Of a stretch of DNA of 64,000 bases, positions 11,163 through 19,658 are shown piece by piece. Numbering within the stretch: position 1 is the first letter of the stretch; each line of letters starts with the position of its first letter. The notes below the pieces were generated by a model, which was not told where the DNA came from, did no database searches, and worked only from the letters and a program-made list of their open reading frames with translations. Source of the stretch: Planctomycetota bacterium (lineage in GTDB: Bacteria; Planctomycetota; Phycisphaerae; Tepidisphaerales; Tepidisphaeraceae); contig JBCDCH010000009.1 in the NCBI GenBank assembly GCA_039182125.1, positions 16,690 through 80,689 on the forward strand, written 5' to 3'. A program made the translations under genes and the position numbers.

Positions 11163-11636
11163 ATGACCGACGACCCGTTCATGCAGGCGGCGATTGACGA
11201 GGCGATGAAGGGCTTGGCGGAAGGCGGGTTGCCGATCGGATCGGTGCTGGTGCGGGGCCATGGTCCATCAGGGGAGATCGTCGGGCGCGGTCACAATCGC
11301 CGCGTTCAGCACGGTGATCCGATGGCCCACGCCGAGATTGACGCCCTCACCCAAGCCGGCCGACAACGCACTTACGCCGACACCGTCCTCTACTCCACGC
11401 TCATGCCCTGCTACCTGTGCAGCGGCGCGGTCGTGCAGTTCGGCATCCCCAAGGTCATCGTCGGCGAAAGCAAAAACTTCCCCGGCGGCGACGGCCCCGG
11501 CGGCAACTCCGTCGACTTCCTCCGCAGCCACGGCGTCGACGTCACCGACCTCGCCGACCCCACCTGCATCGCCATGATGCACGACTTCATCACTGCCAAC
11601 CCGCAACTCTGGAACGAGGACATCGGAGTTGAGTGA
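11163..11636 (+). CDS. Cytosine deaminase-like zinc hydrolase (CDA superfamily)
   Basis: 157 residues from ATG 11163; an ATG at 11151 is the alternative. The zinc/catalytic motifs are HAEIDAL (His zinc ligand, Glu proton shuttle) and MPCYLCSGA (two Cys ligands, PCxxC). The length and the C-terminal stretch NSVDFLRSHGVDVTDL are closer to yeast-type (Fcy1) cytosine deaminase and guanine deaminases than to TadA, so a free-base deaminase is the best guess; the substrate is not proven. TATGCT ends seven bases before the ATG. The next gene overlaps its end. Confidence 0.8.
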   Translation: MTDDPFMQAAIDEAMKGLAEGGLPIGSVLVRGHGPSGEIVGRGHNRRVQHGDPMAHAEIDALTQAGRQRTYADTVLYSTLMPCYLCSGAVVQFGIPKVIVGESKNFPGGDGPGGNSVDFLRSHGVDVTDLADPTCIAMMHDFITANPQLWNEDIGVE

Positions 11637-12099
11637 GGCACTGGACTATGCCGGGCTGAGTAACGCGCAGGGTCTGTCGATCACTGAACGACACGATCGG
11701 CTCGTTTTCACCACTCGCGTTTCTTGGTTGGCTTTCATCGCCGCGAAATCTGTTTGGACCGGCGATTCAATCGGGTTGGTAAAAGACGTCTTGTCTGCGT
11801 TGTGGAAACGTCAGCCGTTCGTCCGACCGTTCGATACGCAGATCGCTATTGATCGCAGTGTGCTTATCGTACAACGCGGTCGTGATGAATCAGGCATGAT
11901 TCTCAAGCCGCCCGAGACGTTCGAGATTCCAATCGATCAAGTCCTTGAGATTCGCAAGAACCGTTTCGAGCATGGCGTGTGGATCGACGCGCCGGGCTAC
12001 ATAAAGGACACGTTCTTCAAGGGCCGTAAAGACGCTCAGGTGATCGCGGACACGCTGAACCGACGGTTGCGGCAGTTACGGGCTGATGCCGAAGGCTGA
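11629..12099 (+). CDS. Conserved-looking hypothetical protein
   Basis: Up to 156 residues. The first in-frame start is TTG at 11629, overlapping the deaminase stop by eight bases; with GGAG only one base or less upstream this start is doubtful, and translation may begin later. The middle has a hydrophobic segment (VSWLAFIAAKSVW) and the C-terminal half looks like a PH-like beta domain (DTQIAIDRSVLIVQRGRDE, IPIDQVLEIRKNRFEHGVWID). No family recognised. The stop codon lies inside a long hairpin (12085-12166). Confidence 0.55.
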   Translation: MSEALDYAGLSNAQGLSITERHDRLVFTTRVSWLAFIAAKSVWTGDSIGLVKDVLSALWKRQPFVRPFDTQIAIDRSVLIVQRGRDESGMILKPPETFEIPIDQVLEIRKNRFEHGVWIDAPGYIKDTFFKGRKDAQVIADTLNRRLRQLRADAEG

Positions 12100-12166
12100 G
12101 TCTGCGAAGCTTCGGGTATCCCCGTGACCGATGCCCGAGGCTTCGCGTTGCTCAGCCTTCGGCGTC
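12085..12166. repeat. Long imperfect hairpin at the 3' end of a gene
   Basis: Outer arms 12085-12100 and 12151-12166 pair over 16 bp with one G-U. After a small internal loop, inner arms 12104-12116 (GCGAAGCTTCGGG) and 12134-12146 (CCCGAGGCTTCGC) pair over 13 bp with one G-U. The loop is about 17 bases. There is no T-run, so it is not a typical intrinsic terminator; it may block 3' exonucleases or be a REP-like element. Confidence 0.75.
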
Positions 12167-12301
12167 ATACCACGGGTGATCGGCATGGCTTGCCCCATGT
12201 GACGCGCAATCACGCCGGGCCGCTGTCGCGCCGGACGGATTTCGTTGGTCACGACCGATATCTCGGGACACTCTGCGGGGGGCGATCGCATCGCCCGTCG
12301 T

Positions 12302-12505
12302 ATGACCCGCCGAGCCCGCACAACCCGAACGCTTTTCGCCGCGTTGCTGCTGATTGTCGCATCGGTCGGCGTGCGTGGGGCGACGGTGAATTCGAATGCC
12401 GAGCCCGATGCGGTCGTGGACAACGAGCCACGCAAACTGCGCAAGCTGCACATGGTCCGCCCCGACCTGATTCCGTTTCCGGTGAAGGTCAACTTCTACT
12501 GCTAA
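12302..12505 (+). CDS. Small secreted or membrane-anchored protein
   Basis: 67 residues from ATG 12302. A basic start (MTRRARTTR) and a hydrophobic core (TLFAALLLIVASVGVRGA) form a signal peptide with a plausible AxA-type cleavage near residue 27. The remaining 40 residues contain RKLRKLHMVRPDLIPFPV and end in NFYC. A longer in-frame start at 12245 would bury the signal. No family was recognised. It overlaps the convergent aminotransferase gene by four bases. Confidence 0.5.
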   Translation: MTRRARTTRTLFAALLLIVASVGVRGATVNSNAEPDAVVDNEPRKLRKLHMVRPDLIPFPVKVNFYC

Positions 12506-13698
12506 GCCGTGACGCTCTCGAGCGCGAGCTCGGCCAACGCGTCGGCGGCGAACTTCACGTCGGGGTTGCCGAGGAAAGGGCCGAAACTCAATCGGCATAG
12601 ACCGCCCTGCTCGACCGTGCCGAGCGAGCGATGCACGAACGGGGCGCAGTGGATACCCGGACGCGTGAGAATGCCGTAGTCGTTTTCGAGCACCGCCGCG
12701 AGTTCGTGCGGGCTGTAGCCCTCGACGTCGACGGCGAAGACGCCGATGCGGTCGGCGACGCCTTCGGGTCCGGCGTAGCCGACGCCCTCGGTGCTGCAGA
12801 GCGCGCCGACGAACGTCTTGACCAACGACGCTTCGTGGGCGGCGATCTCATCGATGCCGCGTTCAAGGATGTAGCGCACGCCCGCCCCGAGGCCGGCGAT
12901 GCCAATGGCGTTGTGACTGCCGGGTTCGTACTTGTCGGGCAGTTCCTCCGGCTGCATCGCGTCCTCGGAGCGACTTCCGGTACCGCCCTCCTTGATCGTG
13001 CGAAGCATCTTTTCGAGTCCCGGGCGGATGTGCAGGAAGCCGGTGCCGAGCGGGCCGAGCAGGCCCTTGTGGCCCGGTGCGCACAGCAGGTCGATGCAGT
13101 CCGCATCGACGTCGATGGGCAGGTGGCCGATGGACTGTGCCGCGTCGACGACGAACGGCACCGCCGCCTCGCGGCAGATCTGACCGATCTCGCGTACCGG
13201 CTGAACCGCGCCGGTCACGTTGCTCACGTGCGTGATGCACACCAGCTTCGTGTCGTGCCGGATGGCTTTGCGGATGTCGTCGGGATCGACGATGCCATCG
13301 TCACCCGCGGTGACGTGGGTCCGTTCGACGACGCCGTCCGACGCGAGGGCTTCGACCGGGCGCAGGATCGAGTTGTGGTCAGTCTCGGTGCAGACGACGT
13401 GCTGCGTCGACGTCGGTCGCGGGTCGAGCATGCCCTTGATGGCCATGTTCAACGCGTCGGAGCAGTTGAGCGTGAAGATGACATGCACCGGCGAATCGGC
13501 CCCGATGAGCGTCGTGATATCACGCCGACAGCGGTCGATAATCTGGCCGGTTTCGATTGCTTCGGCGTACGCACCGCGCCCGGCACTCGCACCGAGCCGG
13601 TCGGCGTAATCCTTCATCGCCTCCGCGACCGCCGTCGGCTTGGGAAAGCTCGTCGCGGCGTTGTCCATGTACAGCCGGCGTGGGGCACTATCTGCCAT
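12502..13698 (-). CDS. Class V aminotransferase, cysteine desulfurase-like
   Basis: 398 residues, PLP fold type I. MDNAATSFPKP is the N-terminal signature of the SufS/CsdA/NifS group, the PLP lysine is in APGHKGLLG (Lys211), VDAAQSIGH holds the PLP-binding Asp, and RPGIHCAP carries the persulfide cysteine (Cys351). It probably takes sulfur from cysteine for Fe-S cluster or thio-cofactor assembly. No suf or isc genes are adjacent, so it may be an accessory desulfurase or a selenocysteine lyase. TACGAT ends six bases before the ATG, suggesting a leaderless transcript. Confidence 0.85.
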   Translation of the reverse strand: MADSAPRRLYMDNAATSFPKPTAVAEAMKDYADRLGASAGRGAYAEAIETGQIIDRCRRDITTLIGADSPVHVIFTLNCSDALNMAIKGMLDPRPTSTQHVVCTETDHNSILRPVEALASDGVVERTHVTAGDDGIVDPDDIRKAIRHDTKLVCITHVSNVTGAVQPVREIGQICREAAVPFVVDAAQSIGHLPIDVDADCIDLLCAPGHKGLLGPLGTGFLHIRPGLEKMLRTIKEGGTGSRSEDAMQPEELPDKYEPGSHNAIGIAGLGAGVRYILERGIDEIAAHEASLVKTFVGALCSTEGVGYAGPEGVADRIGVFAVDVEGYSPHELAAVLENDYGILTRPGIHCAPFVHRSLGTVEQGGLCRLSFGPFLGNPDVKFAADALAELALESVTA

Positions 13699-13716
13699 GA
13701 CGGGATCGTAGCAGCC

Positions 13717-14487
13717 CTACCAGAAGTACCATTCATCTTTGCCGAAGCCGTACCACGCGATGAGCACGTACAACCACAGCGTGAAGTTGGTCACGGCGTG
13801 CGCGACGATCACCGACCAGAGCGACTTGGTCTTCCAGATGAGCCACGACATCAGCAGTCCGTAACCGATCGCGACGAGCCATTGCGGGTGCACCGTGGCG
13901 AAGGCGACGGCGGTGCCGAAGAACGCGATGTGGTCGTACTCGCCCACGCCCTGCTTGTGCATGTCGTTGGGCGAGGCGAGTGTCCGCCAAAGGAAGTCAC
14001 GCCAGAAGATCTCCTCCATCACCGGCACGACGATCGAGCTGATCGCCATGCGGACGATGATGACGACCGGCAGCGTCGCGGCCGTCCAGATGTCGGGCAT
14101 GAACGCGTCTTCATCGCCGGGCCCGTAGCCGTAGTAGGTCCAACTCAGCCATGACACGGACCGCAATGCCTTGTCCATCCCGATCCACTGCACGAGCCCG
14201 ACGAGTCCGATGAAGATACCGATGAGCGTGTGCGATTTGGTCCGCTCGATCTTCGTGAGCCGAGGCCAGGTCCAGATCAGTAGCGCCCCGACGCCGAGCA
14301 GCTGCGCGAGCCGGACGGGAAAATCCCAGCCGTCCCAGCCCAGCGGCAGCAGCAACAGCAGGAACACCGCCATCGGCAGGAAGTAGTACCAGTCGGCCGG
14401 CCCCTTCTTGTCGAGCCAGCGTTGGACCCGGTCGGTCGGCTGCGTCGGGTATGGGTATGGTTTCTCGGTCGAGGCGGAATCGCTCAT
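13717..14487 (-). CDS. CPBP family intramembrane glutamic endopeptidase
   Basis: 256 residues with about seven membrane spans. The conserved catalytic motifs are EEIFWRDFLWR (EExxxR, about residue 163), FFGTAVAFATVHPQW (second motif with His) and HAVTNFTLW (third motif). The family includes CAAX prenyl protease 2 (Rce1) and bacterial membrane proteases that process small peptides or anti-sigma factors; planctomycete versions often accompany exosortase, but none is visible here. Its ATG overlaps the upstream gene's stop (ATGA), so the two are coupled. Confidence 0.85.
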   Translation of the reverse strand: MSDSASTEKPYPYPTQPTDRVQRWLDKKGPADWYYFLPMAVFLLLLLPLGWDGWDFPVRLAQLLGVGALLIWTWPRLTKIERTKSHTLIGIFIGLVGLVQWIGMDKALRSVSWLSWTYYGYGPGDEDAFMPDIWTAATLPVVIIVRMAISSIVVPVMEEIFWRDFLWRTLASPNDMHKQGVGEYDHIAFFGTAVAFATVHPQWLVAIGYGLLMSWLIWKTKSLWSVIVAHAVTNFTLWLYVLIAWYGFGKDEWYFW

Positions 14488-15530
14488 GCCGACGCCTCGG
14501 CCGGACGGGTACGGCTTTCCTCCGCCTTCGCCCAGACGTCGAGCGCACCGGGGTAGGCGTGAAAGTTCACGTCAATGGGTGCGAGGTCTAGTACGGGGCG
14601 GATCGCTTCGATCAAGGCCGGGTCGTCCGAGGACAAGCCCTTGTCCCGAGCCGCGTCCAATGCCGAAAGAAGGCCCTCCCACTCGGGGCGGAGAAACTCG
14701 CACGCAGGGTCGGGGGCGTCTTCGATCTTGTGGGCGTGGTACTGCACCTTGCGGACGGCCTCGTCGTGTTGCTTGTCGGCAGTGCGGTGTTCGGTGAGGT
14801 GCGTATGCAAGTCGGCGAGTCGGCCGCGCACGTCTTCGATGTCCGCCGGGTCCGCCGGCGATTTGAGCTGCATGTGCGGAACGTAGATCTGACGCGACTT
14901 GGTCTCGCGTCGGAGCCAGCGGAAGATCTCGCGCTGGTCAGGGTCGCTGTTACGCAGGCCGCTCTGGTCGATCGCGACACGCAGCGCCGACTGGGCCTCG
15001 CCGACGAGCAGGAACGCCTCGCGGACGCTGTCGCCGGACGTCTCGGCCGCTGCGAGCACTTCGACGGCCTCAGCCACCGCCCGGTAGCAGTGGGCCGCCC
15101 GTTCGAACTCTGCCTGCTCACGGAGCTTGTGAAACTCCTCGTTGCACATCCACAGGAAACACTCGTCGTACTGCTTTGCCCGGCTGATCAGGTCGGCATC
15201 GCCGTGCTGGACCGTCTCGCGTTGTCCGGCCGCGCTGAGGGCTTGCCGTTTGGGCTGCCAGTCGAGCGCCTCGGCCTTGAGTCGGCACCGCTCGGCGATG
15301 CTGTCCCAGGTGGGCGTGGGAAAACTGTCGTCGTGCTGCGGCGGTTCGTGGGACAAATCGGCCGGCACAACAGCGGCCGGATGGCTCGCCAGTGCGTCCA
15401 GCAATTGCCGGGCGGCATCGCATACCGCCGCCCGTAACCCCGGATCGTGTCTGGCGGCATCGATCAATCGGTCTGCCACATTACCCAAGCCGTAGTCGGC
15501 GTCTCGGTCTTTTCGTCCGTTACTCTGCAT
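14484..15530 (-). CDS. Hypothetical protein, helical, unknown function
   Basis: 348 residues from ATG 15530; the open frame reaches 15581 but the upstream part lacks support. It is rich in Ala, Glu, Arg and Asp with no signal peptide or membrane span, and looks largely alpha-helical and cytoplasmic. Recognisable blocks are YDECFLWMCNEEFHKLREQA (about 120-140), a central RWLRRETKSRQIYVPHMQL and a C-terminal PIDVNFHAYPG. No family was recognised. Coupling to the CPBP protease gene suggests a shared task. Confidence 0.65.
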   Translation of the reverse strand: MQSNGRKDRDADYGLGNVADRLIDAARHDPGLRAAVCDAARQLLDALASHPAAVVPADLSHEPPQHDDSFPTPTWDSIAERCRLKAEALDWQPKRQALSAAGQRETVQHGDADLISRAKQYDECFLWMCNEEFHKLREQAEFERAAHCYRAVAEAVEVLAAAETSGDSVREAFLLVGEAQSALRVAIDQSGLRNSDPDQREIFRWLRRETKSRQIYVPHMQLKSPADPADIEDVRGRLADLHTHLTEHRTADKQHDEAVRKVQYHAHKIEDAPDPACEFLRPEWEGLLSALDAARDKGLSSDDPALIEAIRPVLDLAPIDVNFHAYPGALDVWAKAEESRTRPAEASA

Positions 15531-15633
15531 AATGCATACGCGGTTTTTGGGCAGGGTCGCCGGAACCGTCCGGTCGGTCAACTCACGGTCGCATTACTTT
15601 CATCACTCATGATTGATGCGTGCTGCGGCCCGT

Positions 15634-15682
15634 GAAAAGCATTGGGGGCACCCGAACACGCGGTCCGAATGCCCCCGTTTTC
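15634..15682. terminator. Hairpin, probable terminator downstream of the DUF3467 gene
   Basis: GGGGGCA (15644-15650) pairs with TGCCCCC (15670-15676), and outer GAAAA pairs with TTTTC. Read on the minus strand it is followed by a short T-run (GCTTTT), placing it 17 bp or so after the DUF3467 stop. It could act in either direction. Confidence 0.45.
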
Positions 15683-15698
15683 GTTGCGTCAGTTGCGA

Positions 15699-16064
15699 TT
15701 ACGCATCGGCCCGCGGGGCCTGCTGCGGCATGACGGCGATCTCGCCGAACTGCTGCTCGTGACGCTTGATCAGCTGCGTGAGCGACATGGCCAAGCGCTT
15801 GGCGTTGGTGTAGCTCAGGACCACGCGATCGGTGACCTTGAAGAGCATCTGTGCCTGGCCCTGCTGCTGGGCGTTGGGGTTGGGCATGTTGAAGCCCAGG
15901 TGGATCAGCACTTCCTCGGCGCTCTGGCTGATGAAATAGCCGTTGGCGAAGGTGGTGTTGATGGAGGACTCGTTGAAGAGGACCTGAACGCCGGCCTGAG
16001 CGCCTTCGGGCGCGGCTGCCGCTGCGTCGCCGGTGCCGCCGTTGGGGGTGTTTTCGTCTGACAT
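15699..16064 (-). CDS. DUF3467 domain protein
   Basis: 121 residues. After a low-complexity Ala/Gly/Pro start, a compact domain (about residues 25-110) contains NESSINTTFANGYFISQSAEEV, LIHLGFNMP and VVLSYTNAKRLAMSLTQLI followed by RHEQQFGEI. This is the DUF3467 pattern, a small cytoplasmic protein widespread in planctomycetes and other bacteria with unknown role. It has its own ribosome site (GGGAACC) and likely a monocistronic transcript ending at the hairpin near 15634-15682. Confidence 0.85.
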   Translation of the reverse strand: MSDENTPNGGTGDAAAAAPEGAQAGVQVLFNESSINTTFANGYFISQSAEEVLIHLGFNMPNPNAQQQGQAQMLFKVTDRVVLSYTNAKRLAMSLTQLIKRHEQQFGEIAVMPQQAPRADA

Positions 16065-16193
16065 GGTGGTTCCCTTTCGGATTTACGGTTCGTTTGAAGT
16101 GACAGGTTGCGGGTAAACTGCGTATCGGGCGGGTATTCTGTCGGCTATGTGCCCAGATGCAAACGTCGGTACTGGATTGTAGAGGTTAGAACC

Positions 16194-17639
16194 ATGGGCG
16201 CGGACCTTGTACGGGAAATGACGAAGTTGCTTGGTTCCGAGCGTGTCGCGTCCGATGCGGCGGCGAAAAAGGTCTACGAATCCGACGGCTTCACGATCGC
16301 CTGCGGCGAGGCCGGCTGCGTGGTGTTTCCCGAATCGGCCGAGCAGGTCGTGGGCGTCGTTCGCAAGCTCAAGGACCTTGATATCCAACTCGTCCCGCGT
16401 GGCAGCGGCACCGGTTTGACCGGCGGCTGCGTCGCGTTCGGCGGCGGGGTCGTCATCTCCACCGCACGCATGGGCAAGGTGCTCGAGATCGACCTGCCCA
16501 ACCGCGTCGCCCACGTCGAGGCGGGTGTGAGGAACGTTCAGCTCTCGGATGCCGTCGCCGCCCTGCCCGGCGGGATGTGGTTTCACTTCGCCCCCGATCC
16601 GTCCAGCCAGCGCGCCAGTACGATCGGCGGCAATGCCGCGACGAATGCCGGCGGCATCCACACGCTCAAGGACTTCGTCTCCTCCAACCATGTGCTGGGT
16701 ATGGAGCTTGTAACGCCAGAGGGCGAGGTCGTCACGGTCGGAGCGACCGACGGCCGCCACAGCGTCGCCGGGCCGGACATGGCCGGGCTCGTCTGCGGAT
16801 CGGAGGGGACGCTCGGGATCATCACGTCGGTCTGGGTCCGGCTTGTTCCGAAAGCGTCGAGCTATCGCACCGTCGTCGCGACCTTCCCGAGCCAGCGGGC
16901 CGCATGTGACACGGTGAGCGACGTCATTGCCGAAGGGTTTCTTCCGGCGGCGATGGAGATGATGGACGGGCGGATGGTGCAACTGGTGAACGACACGTTC
17001 AAGCTCGGTATCGACGCCGACGCGCGGGCGTTGCTGCTCATCGAAATCGACGGCATCACCGCCCTGCTAGACGCTGACGTCGACGACCTGCGTGCGATCG
17101 CGAACAAGCACGGCGCGCTGACGATCGACGCCAGCGGGGATCCGGCCCGCCGGCAACAACTGTGGAAAGCACGCAAAGCGGCGTTCGGCGCGATCGGCAA
17201 AATCTCACCCAGCTACTGCACCCAGGACGCCTGCGTCCCGCGCTCGCGCCTTGGCGAAGTGCTCAGCGAAATTGACCGCATCGGCCAGCGCTACGGCCTT
17301 TCGATCAACAACGTCTTCCATGCCGGCGATGGAAACATCCACCCGATCTTCCTCTACGACGATCATGACCCGGTCGCGATGCGCAACACGCTCGAAGCTG
17401 CCGAGGAAGTGTTGAAGTTCTGCATCGACATCGGCGGCACGCTCACCGGCGAGCATGGCGTCGGCGTCGAGAAACTCCACCTCATGCCGTACATGTTCGA
17501 CGGCAACACGCTGCGCCAGTTCAACGAAGTCAAAGCCGCCTTCGATCCGAACGAACGCATGAACGCCGGCAAGTTGCTCCCAAGCAAAACGGTACGGATC
17601 GACATGCTCGAAGGCGTCGGCCGAAAGGTGCCGCAGTAA
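16194..17639 (+). CDS. glcD: FAD-linked oxidase, glycolate/D-lactate dehydrogenase subunit GlcD-like
   Basis: 481 residues from ATG 16194, with AGAGG nine bases upstream. The PCMH-type FAD-binding domain shows VPRGSGTGLTGGC, then STIGGNAATNAGGIHTLKDF and CGSEGTLGIIT. The C-terminal cap has HAGDGNIHPI and GEHGVGVEK, the metal/substrate motifs of the GlcD/D-lactate dehydrogenase family. It oxidises a 2-hydroxyacid and passes electrons to quinone or a GlcF-like Fe-S partner; no glcE or glcF gene is nearby, so D-lactate, D-2-hydroxyglutarate and glycolate all remain possible substrates. Confidence 0.9.
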   Translation: MGADLVREMTKLLGSERVASDAAAKKVYESDGFTIACGEAGCVVFPESAEQVVGVVRKLKDLDIQLVPRGSGTGLTGGCVAFGGGVVISTARMGKVLEIDLPNRVAHVEAGVRNVQLSDAVAALPGGMWFHFAPDPSSQRASTIGGNAATNAGGIHTLKDFVSSNHVLGMELVTPEGEVVTVGATDGRHSVAGPDMAGLVCGSEGTLGIITSVWVRLVPKASSYRTVVATFPSQRAACDTVSDVIAEGFLPAAMEMMDGRMVQLVNDTFKLGIDADARALLLIEIDGITALLDADVDDLRAIANKHGALTIDASGDPARRQQLWKARKAAFGAIGKISPSYCTQDACVPRSRLGEVLSEIDRIGQRYGLSINNVFHAGDGNIHPIFLYDDHDPVAMRNTLEAAEEVLKFCIDIGGTLTGEHGVGVEKLHLMPYMFDGNTLRQFNEVKAAFDPNERMNAGKLLPSKTVRIDMLEGVGRKVPQ

Positions 17640-17641
17640 AG

Positions 17642-18055
17642 TCAACCGGGTTCGACCACGTCCGCGCGGAGGCCGCCCTTTTTGTACAGCAGTTCTTTCG
17701 CATCAACGCCGGCGAGCTTCGACAGATGGCCGCACGGTGGGCAACCGCGTACGCCCCGGAAGACGACATCGCCGATGCGAAACGACTGGCCACGCAGTGC
17801 GTCTAGATCCACGCCACGCACGACGAGGTTGCGGCGATGTTCACCATTGGCGAACTCGGGGATGCCTTCGATCGCTTCGGCGGAGATGAGCGACACGGCC
17901 CGGCCGTCCTTCAGGTTGCTCCCGCTGAACGTGCCGGACCCGATGGCATAGCGGTCGGCACCGAGTCCGGACATGGTCACGACCGAATGCGGTTGCGACA
18001 GGGGCTGGGCCTCGGCGATCGCGCAAACGTAGATTTCTTTGAGCAAACCGGCCAT
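17642..18055 (-). CDS. MOSC domain protein
   Basis: 137 residues from ATG 18055. The MOSC beta barrel spans most of the protein: GLGADRYAIGSGTFSG, AVSLISAEAIEGI, EHRRNLVVRGVDLDALRGQ, FRIGDVVFRGVRGCPPC and GLRADVVEPG. The conserved cysteine proposed to bind sulfur and molybdenum cofactor is in RGCPPCGHL. MOSC domains transfer sulfur or bind Moco. The full-length enzyme's other domains are absent, as in stand-alone MOSC proteins. GACACT ends six bases before the ATG. Convergent with glcD, two bases apart. Confidence 0.88.
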   Translation of the reverse strand: MAGLLKEIYVCAIAEAQPLSQPHSVVTMSGLGADRYAIGSGTFSGSNLKDGRAVSLISAEAIEGIPEFANGEHRRNLVVRGVDLDALRGQSFRIGDVVFRGVRGCPPCGHLSKLAGVDAKELLYKKGGLRADVVEPG

Positions 18056-18160
18056 TCGGACAGTGTCGCACGTCTCCGCCACCAACGCCAGTGACCCTGT
18101 CCAACGCTGAAGCTAGTGCGCTGGTTGGCCGATACCTACCACATGCTCGACCATCGCCCA

Positions 18161-18460
18161 ATGCCAACGTCCGAACAGGCCGATAGCGGGGTGATCGAAC
18201 GCCGGCGTGCCGAGCGGTTCGAGGTCGAGATCGACGCAACGCTCGGCAGCCCGACCGCGACCTCGCGTGAGACACCCGTTGCCGCCGAGGGGATCAACCG
18301 CTCGGCGACCGGCATGCTGCTGATCACCGATATGCCGCTGCCGCCGGGAACTTTCCATGTCCTGCGGATCGACGGCGAAAGGCCGACGGAAGTGCGGATC
18401 ATGCACTGTCGTCGCAACACCGATGATGGCCGCTACGACATCGGCGTCGCATTCTGCTAG
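18161..18460 (+). CDS. PilZ domain protein
   Basis: 99 residues from ATG 18161; starts at 18143 (ATG) or 18116 (GTG) are also possible. The c-di-GMP-binding motif RRRAERFEVEIDATL (RxxxR) and the second motif NRSATGMLLIT (a variant of D/NxSxxG) are both present, followed by beta strands (FHVLRIDGERPTEVRIMHC). It probably senses cyclic di-GMP to adjust motility or envelope functions. It is a stand-alone domain with no obvious partner in the operon. Confidence 0.8.
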   Translation: MPTSEQADSGVIERRRAERFEVEIDATLGSPTATSRETPVAAEGINRSATGMLLITDMPLPPGTFHVLRIDGERPTEVRIMHCRRNTDDGRYDIGVAFC

Positions 18461-18476
18461 ACGCCTACGGTTGGGC

Positions 18477-19658
18477 GTGGCATCCAAACGCGTAGCGATC
18501 ATCGGCGGCGGCGTGGCAGGGCTGGCCTGCGCGACTTACCTCGAACGAGGCGGGTTCGATGTCCTGCTCCATGAGGCCGACGACCGCGTTGGTGGCCGCG
18601 TTCGGACCGACATCGTCGACGGGTTCAAACTCGACCGCGGCTTCCAGGTCCACCTCACGGCGTACCCCGAAGCGCGGTACCTCCTCGACTACGCCCGGCT
18701 CGGCCTGCGCGACTTCCTGCCCGGCGCGAAGATCCGGCGCGGAAAGATGTGGACCACCGTGGCCGATCCGTTGCGGGCGCCGTCGAAGATCTTCTCGACG
18801 GCGGTTAGCCCTGTTGCATCGTTCCGGGACAAGATCGCCCTGCTCGAACTTTGGAAGTGGTGCAAGACCCGCGACCTCGACGCACTACTCACCGACCCGA
18901 CCGGCAGCACCGTCGACTTCCTCGGCAAGTTCGGCATGTCGGAAAACATCATCGAGGGGTTCTTCCGGCCGTTCTACGGCGGGATCTTTCTTGAAAATGA
19001 ACTGACGACGAGCGCGAAGAAGTTCGCGTTCACGTTTCGCATGTTCGCCGACGGCGTGGCCGCACTGCCGGCCGAGGGCATCGAAGCGATCCCGCGTCAA
19101 CTGGCGGCGAATCTCAAGCGGACCGACATTCGTACCGGTTCTCACGTCGATGCATCCGACGTCAACGCCGACGCGGTCGTGTTGGCGATGCCGACGGACG
19201 ACGTGTCACGCTGGCACGCGACCAGCGCGTGGTACTTCGCGGCCGAGGCATCGCCGATGCGTGGCGAAAAGCTCATCGCGCTCGATGGCGATGACGATGG
19301 TCCGGTCAACAACCTCTGCGTGCCCAGTGATGTGCAGCCCAGCTATGCCCCCGACGGTCGGGCGTTGGTCTGTGCATCGACCGTCGGCATTCACGAAGAC
19401 GAGGCGAGCGTCCGAGCCCAGCTCCGACAATGGTTCGGCGTCGCGACGGACCAATGGCGACTGCTCCGCGCGGTCCATGTTCACAAGGCACTGCCGGCGC
19501 AGCCGGACGATCGGATGACGCCCGTCGCAAAGCCGGTGCGGCGTGACGACGTGTACGTTTGCGGCGATTCCCACGACACCGCGAGCCTAAACGGCGCACT
19601 CGCCAGCGGTCGACGCGCCGCCCAGGCCGTGATGGCCGATCTCGGGGGTGCGGCGTGA
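18477..19658 (+). CDS. FAD-dependent oxidoreductase, amine oxidase/phytoene desaturase-like
   Basis: 393 residues from GTG 18477 (TTG 18471 is an alternative). The N-terminal dinucleotide fold is clear: RVAIIGGGVAGLACATYLERGG then EADDRVGGRVRTD, and the FAD C-terminal motif is YVCGDSHDTASLNGALASG. The middle is the substrate domain of the flavin amine oxidase superfamily, which includes protoporphyrinogen oxidase and carotenoid desaturases; the substrate is not evident. The stop overlaps the GTG of the next gene (GTGA), so the two oxidoreductases are coupled. Confidence 0.85.
   Translation: MASKRVAIIGGGVAGLACATYLERGGFDVLLHEADDRVGGRVRTDIVDGFKLDRGFQVHLTAYPEARYLLDYARLGLRDFLPGAKIRRGKMWTTVADPLRAPSKIFSTAVSPVASFRDKIALLELWKWCKTRDLDALLTDPTGSTVDFLGKFGMSENIIEGFFRPFYGGIFLENELTTSAKKFAFTFRMFADGVAALPAEGIEAIPRQLAANLKRTDIRTGSHVDASDVNADAVVLAMPTDDVSRWHATSAWYFAAEASPMRGEKLIALDGDDDGPVNNLCVPSDVQPSYAPDGRALVCASTVGIHEDEASVRAQLRQWFGVATDQWRLLRAVHVHKALPAQPDDRMTPVAKPVRRDDVYVCGDSHDTASLNGALASGRRAAQAVMADLGGAA

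Noticed and set aside
12631..14154. Plus-strand open frame of 507 codons
   Set aside because: Antisense shadow of the class V aminotransferase and CPBP genes, which have clear active sites.
16083..16982. Minus-strand open frame of 299 codons
   Set aside because: Antisense to the start of glcD; no recognisable domain.
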